Positions 54,860-64,000 of a stretch of DNA of 64,000 nt are shown here, piece after piece (within the stretch, counting starts at the first letter, position 1; each line of letters opens with the position of its first letter). The stretch comes from Linnemannia hyalina (taxonomy: Eukaryota; Mortierellomycota; Mortierellomycetes; Mortierellales; Mortierellaceae). The notes under the pieces were generated by a model that saw only the letters and a list, made by a program, of their open reading frames with translations, searched no databases and was not told the DNA's origin. The position numbers and the translations under genes are program-made. The stretch lies in NCBI GenBank assembly GCA_019671135.1, contig JAHRHY010000007.1:372001-436000 (forward strand), given 5' to 3'.

Positions 54860-55345
54860 TTATGCGTCCTGGGCGAGTCTCCTCTCGCGGTTGGCGAGAA
54901 GGACCTCCTTGCGCTCCTTCAACAACTCGTTCTGTCTCTGCTCGACGTTGTGAACAAAGTATCCGACGCCTCCGAAAGCAACAACGGCAGCACCGTATCC
55001 TCCGAATCCTAATTGGTTAATCAAAGTATTCAAGCGTTAGTTGCTAGCTTTTTGGTTCGTCTATGATCCCAATTATCCAATTCATCATTCGGCGGCCCTG
55101 CGGCCTTGGTCCGAATATGTTCCTGAAGCCAAAAGGGTCTACGTCTCTCGTGCCATGCGTGACGAGATCTCTCGAGTGGAGCTCCAATTCCTGATTCGAA
55201 CAGACGTGTCCAGATGTCGGAGAGACGGAGAAGTCGAGGACTATCGCTTACCGCTGACGATGGGGCGGCGCTGGATGGTGAGGGCGACGGCACGGGCGGC
55301 AACGCCAAAGGTGGCGAAACCGGCAACACTTGAGATGAGGGCCAT
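54860..55345 (-). CDS. Small mitochondrial-type membrane protein (possible complex I accessory subunit)
   Basis: Two exons on the - strand, 55345-55252 and 55008-54860, joined in phase 1, giving 80 residues. It begins MALISSVAGFATFGVAARAV, followed by a basic turn (IQRRPI), a Gly/Ala-rich hydrophobic span (FGGYGAAVVAFGGVGYFVHN) and a charged C-terminal helix (QNELLKERKEVLLANRERRL). This layout of one or two short membrane spans with an Arg/Glu helix is typical of supernumerary respiratory-chain subunits. It reminds me of the fungal complex I subunit NUXM, but from memory only. The protein-like splice and composition support a real gene; the assignment is weak. Confidence 0.6.
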
Positions 55346-56186
55346 GGTTAGTTGGATGTGCAGTGTTTTAAGTAGAGTAACAGATGGCAAAGAGATCTCC
55401 GGCGGTCTTTTCTTGCAAGATCTCCGGAGACGCAGGGCGTGCATCCTAGGTAGCTACGGTGACTTCATAGGAATGGAAGGTAAAGTCACGTGCCATGGAG
55501 ATGAATTCTCGAGTGGGATCGCCCACTTTTTTCTGATTTTTTTTGTGCGAGTCCTTCGGCTTGCCCGCCAACCAGTTCTCTCCTTTTCTTCTCTTCCCTC
55601 CTCTTCATTCTTTTGTTTCTTTCACCCTCTCTCTCTCTTTGTCTTCTTCACACTCACAACTCCACCAAGGATTCACCTCCATTGCCCTTCTTTCCCTTCC
55701 CTGTCTTCCTCTCTTCTGAATTCATACTAATAGCCATCCACCATCCTCAACGGCACCAACATCACCCCTACTTTCCTTTCCCCGCAATCAACTCGGCCTC
55801 AAATTCAACACTTCTCAGGGGCAACAAAAATAAGAAACAAAACCTCGTTCCTGCTTCATTTTTACAAACATCAACTCGGCCAGACTCAACCAGCTTGACG
55901 CGTCCCTTCTCCACAACAAACTACCCTTTCCTCGCTCACTCTCACATACCAACAACCTCCAGAACTCTTACCGTTATTCCCTTGAGCAAAGAAGCAAGGG
56001 AACTGTGACAGCGCCACCATTCAACTCACAAGCTTTCCCTCAGGTAATAATAGGAACATCGCGTGTTGTTCTCTAAACAAATTAATTTCAAGCGTCAATC
56101 GCAAATGGGTCAAGGTCTGACCGAGCACCTTTCTTGTTTTTTGTCTTTATTCTGTTGACCTCTTAGACGCATAACTCATACACAAC
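55346..56186 (+). promoter_or_regulatory. Divergent upstream region and leader of TRA1
   Basis: Strongly pyrimidine-rich on the + strand at 55560-55720 and C/A-rich to about 56000. A 131-codon frame (55613-56008) starts inside it but is low-complexity (Pro/Ser/Phe/His) and is probably leader rather than gene. If transcribed it would be an upstream frame ahead of TRA1. Confidence 0.45.
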
Positions 56187-59100
56187 ATGGCCGCACCTGC
56201 AGTTGTCAACTGCGAAGTCTTTGCAACGCGACTCTCTGATCCAGCTCTGGGTAAGGCAACAGTAGTATTCAGTGACCGCAGAGCCATTCGCATTTTACAA
56301 TCCCACGGTCGAAATGGTAGATCAAGTGCGTTTATTGACATCTCCGCTTTCTATTGACAATAGATGTGAAGCTGAAGGTCAAGATCGCCTCCGAGCTGAG
56401 GGACTCGGTGGAGATCTTTCAATCCGTGGAATATGCGCGCTTCCTCTCGATCCTGATGCCAGTCTTTACAGATATTCTCATGAACGGACAACCCGTCTTT
56501 GCCAGCAACGCCCCCGAGCAGGTATGGAGCGTCTTTATTGCTTTTGTTCAACAGAAAGTGTAGTCGCCCCTTTTCTGCTTTTCCAACTGTGTTGCTAACA
56601 TGCTACCACCACTCCAACCTCCCCTATAGAAACTGCGAAGCACAATTCTGGAGATCTTGCATCGGTTCCCTCACAACGACTCTTTCCGCGCATACGCCCC
56701 AGAACTGCTGAAGCTGTTGATGCACCTCCTCAGGGTGGAAAACGAAGACAACGCAGTGACATGTTTAAAGACCATCATCGATCTGCATCGGTCTTACAAG
56801 CAAATTCTGGAGAGCCAAGTTCAACCATTCATCGACATTGTGCAGGAGATGTATCGCAACATGGAACAGACCGTCAAGGATCAGTTCGACAACCCAGGAA
56901 CTCCATTGGGCCAAACGGTATGAGCCTGCTGCGACTGGATACCGTCACGTACACGACATACGGTTGCATGTCTCTGATCCAGCAATATTGACCTTTCTCT
57001 GCTTTTTGTATTCCCGTAGCCTGGTGGACCATCTGCTCTTACATCTCCACGGCCAGTGTCGCCGGCTTCGGAACTCTCTGATCAACCTTCTAAAATCCTG
57101 GCCAAGAGTTTGTTCAGTTTCAAGGTCTTGACTGAGTGTCCGATCATTGTTGTTTTACTCTTCCAGACCCATCGTCAATTCGTCAACCCCAACATTGCCA
57201 CATTCGTTCCCTTGATCATTCAGGTACGATCATGTTTTGTGATTTGGTGTGATTATAATAACGGAGCGGTTTTGTTTCTTTGATAGCGGAGTCTGACAGC
57301 GTTTTTTTTTCCCTTCTGAAATAATAGACTTTGGGATTACAGGCCAGTCAGCAGGCAGAGGCGCAGAGGTTGGCGAGTGCACATGGCGAGGTGTTTGTGG
57401 GAGTCAGTCCGGCGATTCGTAACAGGACCGTTTACACGGAATTCATTGTAGCACAAGTCAAGGTATGACACATGCCATTTATACGACTGCAGTTGTCTTG
57501 CAACTATACCAATAACGACCATGAACAACCAACTAACACTACATATTACCTTTTTAGACAATGTCTTTTCTTGCATATATCCTTCGTGGATCAGCCAACG
57601 TATTACGGCCTCACCAGAACGCGATCCCAGACTTTGTGATCCGACTCTTGCGCGATTGTCCACCAGAAGCAGCAGCAACCCGGAAGGTACTACAAGCTCG
57701 CATACCTTGAAGCAACATGAAGCTCGGGGTCTTTTCACAGGAAATGGAATACTAACACTATTTCTCATTCACAACAACAATAGGAATTACTCGTTGCAAC
57801 TCGTCATATCTTGTCGATTGACTTCAGACAGTCGTTTGTGCCAAAAATCGACATTCTGTTGAACGAAAAGGTTTTGGTGGGCACTGGTGTCACATCACAT
57901 GAGACGCTTCGGCCCCTGGCCTACAGTATGCTCGCAGATCTGGTTCATCATGTCAGAGCCGAGTTGACGCCGACTCAGCTCGCCAAGACAGTCTACATCT
58001 ATTCACGGAACTTGCACGACCAAAGCCTTGCCTCTAGTATCCAGACCATGTGCGCCAAACTTCTGTTGAATCTGGTTGACTGTATTGTCCGCATCCCCAA
58101 CGGCGAAGGTATGGGTTATCTCACAGACATATTTGGAATTACTCAATGGGTCTTCATTTTCCAGCAGTATCTAACGAAATTTTATATTGCAATTAATTAG
58201 GCAAGATTTTGTTGATCAAGATTCTGGACACCTTCACCAACAAGTTTGCGTCCCTGAACTTGGCTTTCACCGGCATCTTGAAGCAGGCAGAACGGAAAAA
58301 GAACGGCGATGAGACGTCTGAGGATGACTTTGATTTTGAGAAGGCACGGTCTATTCACACTGCCTCAAGCTCAACCGATATCCCTGTGGATCCCGCCAAA
58401 GGTATGACTTGATTGACTTTTGCAGAATAAGAACTCTGCCTGTTAACTGCTTCAACAATATGCTAACCTAAACTATGCTATATTATAGATGGGCGATTCT
58501 TGTTCAAGAACCTGGTGGCAGGACTGAAGACTATTCTCATCAACCTCAAGAACTTGAACGAACCCAACACTGCCGGGATGACGAATGCGGTCGCCCGCGA
58601 CTACGTCCAAGAGCAGTCGGAGATATTCACGCGTCTCTTCCAGGAGGGCTTGAAATGCTTCGACTACTACACGCTCGACGGTATTGACAATCCCACAGCC
58701 GCACCAAAACCAGCAAACGACAAATCAAATCTGGATGCCACGCCAACAGGCCGTCTCGGACCAACATCAAAGGAGGAGAAGGAGACACTGGAGCAATTTG
58801 CCTTAGTGTTCACGATAGCCGACCCTGCTATCTTCCAGGAAGTGTTCACGTCACAAATGGGCTTTTTGTTCGACCAGACTCTCCTCAACATCTCGCTCCT
58901 GCAGATCCCTCAGTTCTTCCTCGCCAATGAGAACGTGTCACAGAACTTTGCAGGAATATTGTTCCGATTCCTGGTAGATCGACTCGACAAACTCGGAGGC
59001 GAGGATCAAAACTACTCCTCCGTCATCCTCAGGCTGTTCAAGCTGGCGTTCATGGCTGTCACTCTCTTCCCTGACGCCAACGAGATCGTGCTCCAGCCCC

Positions 59101-62100
59101 ACCTTGGCAACATCATCATGAACTCGATCAAGCTCTCGACCAAGGCCAAGGAACCTGTGAACTACTTTGTCCTTTTGCGGTCCCTATTCAGGAGTATCGG
59201 TGGAGGTCGGTTCGAGTTGCTCTACAACGAGGTCAAGCCCTTGCTTCAGGTGTTGCTCGAGGGACTCAACAGCCTTCTTGCCTTGGCCAACAAGCAACAC
59301 ATGCGGGAACTCTTTGTCGAGCTTTGTTTGACAGTGCCCGTTCGCTTGAGTGTCTTGCTGCCCTACCTGAACTACCTCATGAACCCTCTGGTGTTGGCTC
59401 TCCAAGCAAGCCCAGAACTCGTGAGTCAAGGTCTCCGGACGCTGGAGCTTTGTATCGACAACCTGACACAGGAGTTCTTGGACCCCATTATGGCTCCCGT
59501 CATTACCGAGTTGATGAACGCCCTCTGGAAGCATCTCAAGCCTCTCCCTTATAGCCCAGTTCACAGCCATGCTGCCATGAGGATCCTCGGCAAGCTCGGT
59601 GGCAGGAACCGCAGGATGCTCAAATACCCACCCAAGCTTCAGCATCATTCGCCTGCAGATGTTGGTGTCGACATCAAGATCTATTTCGACCCAACGCTGA
59701 AGCCCCACACCTTGCCTCTGGACCCCTCTTTAGCTCTCGCTGCTCAAACTCTGGAGGATCCTAACGCTAACATCTTTTACCGCGAGCATGCCTACAAGTT
59801 CCTCAAGGGATGTGTCCCTCTCCTCATCGACACTTCGCCTGGACCTGAGAACCTGGATGAGCAGATCCAGACCCGCATCACCATCTTTTCGCCACAGGAG
59901 ACCACGTCTCGGCTCAGCATTGTTACCAACGCCATGGATGTTGACAAGGAGAGTGGAGATCTTGGAAAGTTTGAGAACAGGCGACCCCAGGCACCTCGGT
60001 CGCCGCCCTCTTCCAAGAAGCTGGCACAGGAGCGTGCGCTGAATCTCGTCTTAAGATCGCTCTTCATGGCGGCCTCGATTGACGAGCTCAAGGACGACGC
60101 TTGGCCGTTCCTGCAGGGCCTTATTCACCATTTTGCACTCCTCCAGGTCGGTGAGGCTCTGGATTTTAAGGAATCCAAGTCCCTCACCTTTGACGTGCAC
60201 CACATCAAGGGCCAGCTCCACTTGGACACCAACATCTTTGTGGACGCTGTCGTCGACATCATGACCTCGGAGAACCTTCCCCTTCGCAAGCTTGCCGAGT
60301 CAGCCCTTCAGCTGCTGCACGAAACCTGCGTCACGGTTACGTCAAGCAAAGATGTCCTCTTCCAGCTCCCCGTCTTCCATCTGTTTGCGACGCGCTTCTC
60401 CTCCAGCTGTTACAAGCAAGAGTGGTTCCGCAAGAGCGGCGGTTGCTTTGGTATCTCAATCATGTGCTCCCAGCTGGATATGGGCGCCAAATGGATGCTG
60501 GATCATGAGCTCGAATTTGTCAAGGCCCTGTTGTACATCCTCAAGGACATGTCGCCCGAACTTGCTACTGGCAATGTTGAGGATGCTACGCAGACTTTGT
60601 CGCACGTCCTCAAGGTCTGCAACCGCCCTGAAGACAATGTCGAGTCGGGTGACCGCCAGCTCAAGTTCAACAGCCTGATCGGCCTCTTGATCTCCGAGCT
60701 CTCCAACTCCAATAGCTCTGTGCGTGAGACGATCCAGTCCTCTTTCCAATTGCTGGCGGATTTGACAGGAAACGACGTGACTGAGCTCCTCAAACCCGTC
60801 CGCGAGCGGCTTTTGTCACCCATCTTTGCCAAGCCCCTGCGAGCCCTTCCCTTTGCCATGCAAATCGGACACATTGACGCAATCACGTTCTGCCTGTCTC
60901 TCCGACCACCCTTCTTGGACTTTAACGATGAGCTTGTCCGTCTCTTGCACGAAGCGCTGGCGCTCGCCGATGCAGAGGACCAGGCTTTGGTTCCACGGAC
61001 TTCCCAGTACAAGAATGCGTCTTCGCTCATCAACTTGCGCATTGTTTGCATCAAACTACTTTCCGCTGCCATGGCTTGCAACGACTTTTGCTCGCCCAAA
61101 CAGAGCACCACCCGCCAGCGCATTATCTCGGTGTTCTTCAAGTCTCTTTACAGCAAGTCTTCCGAGGTCGTTGAGGTTGCCAACAAGGGTTTGACGCAAG
61201 TCCTGGCACAGCAGCACAAGTTGCCCCGTGATCTTCTTCAGGCAGGTCTTCGTCCTATCCTTATGAACCTTTCGGACTACAAGCGCCTTACTGTTGCCGG
61301 ACTCGAGGGTTTGGCGCGTCTTTTGGAGCTCCTGACCAACTACTTCAAGGTCGAGATCGGAAAGAAGCTGTTGGACCATTTGCGCCAGTGGGCCGAGCCG
61401 ACGATGCTTCAGGAATGTGCTGGCAAGCCCTTGAGCGAGAACCAGGAGATTCGCATCATTGTCGGAATTCTGAACGTTTTCTGTCTCTTGCCCCAGGCTG
61501 CCAATGTTTTCTTGGATGAATTGGTGACCGTGGTGCTTGACATGGAGGGGCACCTTCGCCGCTCGATGTCCAGTCCCTTCAGGCAGTCCCTTCTCAAGTT
61601 CCTGAACCGTTACAGCGACGAGTCGGTCGACTACTTCTTGGACCGTCTCACCGAGGAGCGTCACAGCCGCCTGTTTGTGGATCTCCTGTCGACCGAGTTT
61701 GCGGCTCCCCTACGCGCCGAGATTGTTAGGAATCCTGAGAAGCTGATCAAGAAGACTTTTGCTGACGCGGATGCTGCCGTCCAGCTCCACGGACTCACGA
61801 TTACCCGCGCGATCTCCAAGTTCAACCCTGACTTTATCCCCACCAACCGATCTGTCCTCGACGCGCTTTTGACCATGTGGCGCGCACCTGGCCGTTTGGA
61901 TCGTCTTCAGAGTGAGGACACATTGTCTTTGGCGAGACTTCGCGAATCCCAGTACCTGGTTGAGGCATTCGTTCTCTACCTCGGTCAGAACAAGGATGAC
62001 GTCGAGGTCATTTTCGAAATGATCAGCATCTTTACTCAGGAGACGGTCATCGACTTCAGTTTCCTCAAGATGTTCTATATTGACGAGATCGCTATCAAGG

Positions 62101-64000
62101 CACCCGCTGCTAGGAAGAGGGCTATCCTGGAGCACTTCCTCGTCATGTTCCAGGACAGGGCCATCCCCCAGGGCGTGAAGATGCAGTCGCTCCGCGTCAT
62201 CATCAACCCCATGCTCCTGGTTGCCTTCACCCGCGGACCCTCGGATTACCAGGCAGTGATCGACCACGCTATGATCTCCGAGATCCATTCCAAGATTTGG
62301 CAACCGCTGTTGAACGAGAACTCGGACGACAACCAGTACTCAGACGATGCTCTGAGGATTGAACTCCTCCAGATGACTTCGCTCATCCTCCAGTTCGCCT
62401 CGGACTTGATCGCCGATGCCCGCAAGGACATCATCATCTTCGGCTGGAACTACCTCAAGATCGACGATATCACAGGAAAACAGGCAGCCTACGTCCTAAT
62501 TGCTCGATTCATTGCCGCCTACGACACTCCAAGCAAGATCATCATCCAGATCTATGTCGCCCTGCTGCGAGCCCATCAATCCGAGGCCCGAGCCTTGGTC
62601 AAGCAGGCTCTCGACATTATCGCTCCAGTTCTGCCCAAGCGCATCGTCATGACCGCCGATTCGCCCAAGAACCCGACTTGGGCACGTTGGACACAGCGCG
62701 TCCTTGTAGAGGATGGTCACAGCGGATCCCAGCTGGTGAACGTTTACCAGCTCATTGTCCGTCACCCCGACCTCTTCTACGAGAGCCGCGAGCACTTTTT
62801 GCCCCAGATTGTCACGACTCTTTCCAAGTTGGGTCTGGTTCAGACAGCAGGAGTCGAGAGCAGGACATTGACCATCAACCTTGCCGAGCTGATTTTGAAG
62901 TGGGAGCGCCGCCGCATTGCAGAGCTCAAGTCTGCCATGGACGTCGACACCCCGGATGCCCCGGCTGTGACAACAACAACTACCGCGGCCGGAGGATCAT
63001 ACACACCCAACCTTGGATTGCGTGAGAACGTCCTCAGCTTCTTGGTCCGATTCGCCTGCGCTTTCCCTGAGCCTTTACAGAAGAAGGGATTGCCTTACCG
63101 CGCGGCGGAGCTTTTGAAGGAGTTCTTGGGTCCTGATTACTGGTCTGAGGTCAACATCAAGCTGACGTTCTTTGAGCGCACACTGTTGCCCCCAGAGCTC
63201 ACAGAGCTAAACCAGGTGGCCGCCTGCAACTCGTTGGATGTCCTCCTTATCCTTCTCAAGAACAGGCCGGGACACTGGTTCCTTGCCAACATTTCTCAGC
63301 TCTACCGCCTTTTGGACAAGTGCCTCCTTTCCGATAACCCAAGGATCGTCAACAGTCTCCAGCCCATCATCGACTTGATCTACAAGCACATCTCGGCCTC
63401 GGTCGCCGCTTCGGCCACGCTTTCGTCCGATGTCACTTCGTTCATTGCCGCTGTCGACGCCATCATCACGGATGGATTGCACAACCTGACGAACCTCTTT
63501 TCGGTCCTCACCCTTATTCAGTCCTCTTGCCAGTACCGCCAGGATGCCATTGATGCCTTTGTCCCCGGCGTCATGAAGGTTGTGAGCAAGCTGACCAAGG
63601 ACCACGTTGCCCCTGCGCAGGCAGGTACCAGTCAGCCGAGCGGGCCAGACTCGCCAAGCAACCTACTCATCTTGGCTTTGAGACTCATCAAGTTGAGAAT
63701 CTCTCATCTCGGAGACCAGCGCCGTTGGTACTTGACGTCGCTGATCCAGCTTATCGAAAAGTCGACGGATGTCGAGCTGTCACGAGCTATTCTCGACATG
63801 GCGACCGAGTGGGTCACTGGCAAGACCGAAACTTTCCCGACAATCAAAGAGAAGGCTAGTTTGATGGTCAAGATGATGTGCCTCGAGAGCCGTGGCGACA
63901 AGAAGCTGGTCGAGGATTTCTTGGAGCTGGTGGTCACCATCTACAACGACCCCAGCTTTGCGCGATCTGAGCTTACAGTCCGGCTCGAGCAGGCGTTCTT
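56187..64000 (+). CDS. TRA1: Tra1/TRRAP, SAGA and NuA4 activator-binding subunit (3' truncated by window)
   Basis: Giant PIKK-family pseudokinase that recruits SAGA and NuA4 to activators in the nucleus. Exons: 56187-56250, 56364-56521, 56630-56917, 57020-57223, 57328-57462, 57558-57686, 57784-58108, 58201-58401, and 58489 to beyond 64000, all in phase. About 2340 residues are visible of an expected 3700 or so; the FAT and pseudokinase parts lie outside. It is a HEAT-repeat solenoid throughout. Recognisable stretches are [55 protein letters not shown] and [16 protein letters not shown]. After eight small exons the ninth is at least 5.5 kb with no intron. The ATG at 56187 follows a pyrimidine-rich leader and begins [16 protein letters not shown]. 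Confidence 0.96.

Noticed and set aside
55613..56008. 131-codon frame before TRA1
   Set aside because: Pyrimidine-driven low complexity in a promoter/leader region; better read as a leader.

Overview
This is a eukaryotic nuclear window and most likely comes from an early-diverging fungus, with Mortierellomycotina the best guess. The genes are rich in short spliceosomal introns, with donors such as GTAAG, GTATG or GTACG and acceptors ending TAG. Pyrimidine-rich leaders precede many starts and Gln/Ser/Pro low-complexity tracts are common. The protein set (Sec24, a hybrid histidine kinase, Misato/Dml1, a UCS-domain myosin chaperone, CCT4, Tra1/TRRAP) is fungal housekeeping in type. The lineage is inferred from style; I could not search databases. 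Exon models below were built by hand from splice sites, and reading phase was checked across every junction.

Layout. 1-568: 3' end of an unidentified gene (+). 775-1318: a stray, damaged piece of the 3' end of a 28S rRNA gene. 1839-2382: remnant of an aquaporin gene. 3026-7575: Sec24, ten exons (+). 7576-13476: a gene-poor stretch dominated by purine-rich low-complexity DNA. 13477-21673: a ten-exon hybrid sensor histidine kinase of 1908 residues (+). 22144-27552: an apparently intact, recently inserted non-LTR retrotransposon (-) with a perfect 17-bp target-site duplication. 28000-31480: sparse region with a possible decayed gene, a (GA)n tract and a small two-exon gene. 31490-32617: a secreted protein (-) built from a 39-bp tandem repeat. 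33880-36802: mitochondrial elongation factor G2 (-). 37148-39835: FEN1-like XPG/Rad2-family nuclease (+).

39882-42770: Misato/Dml1, 14 exons (-). 43007-43860: BLOC-1 subunit 4-like protein (+). 44009-46393: UCS-domain (UNC-45/She4) chaperone, one exon (+). 46613-49143: CCT4 (+). 49267-51922: unidentified 702-residue helical protein (-). 52121-54426: a RING plus tandem-BRCT protein with BRCA1 architecture (+). 54860-55345: small mitochondrial-type membrane protein (-). 56187-64000: Tra1/TRRAP (+), running off the window end.

Several neighbours share divergent promoters of 200-350 bp: MEF2 with the nuclease, Misato with BLOC1S4, and the 702-residue protein with the BRCA1-like gene. Misato, the UCS chaperone and CCT4 all act in cytoskeletal protein folding and lie within about 10 kb. 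The most notable items are the BRCA1-like gene, the young LINE with its TAATG ORF junction, the 39-bp repeat secreted protein, and the stray 28S fragment beside an aquaporin relic.
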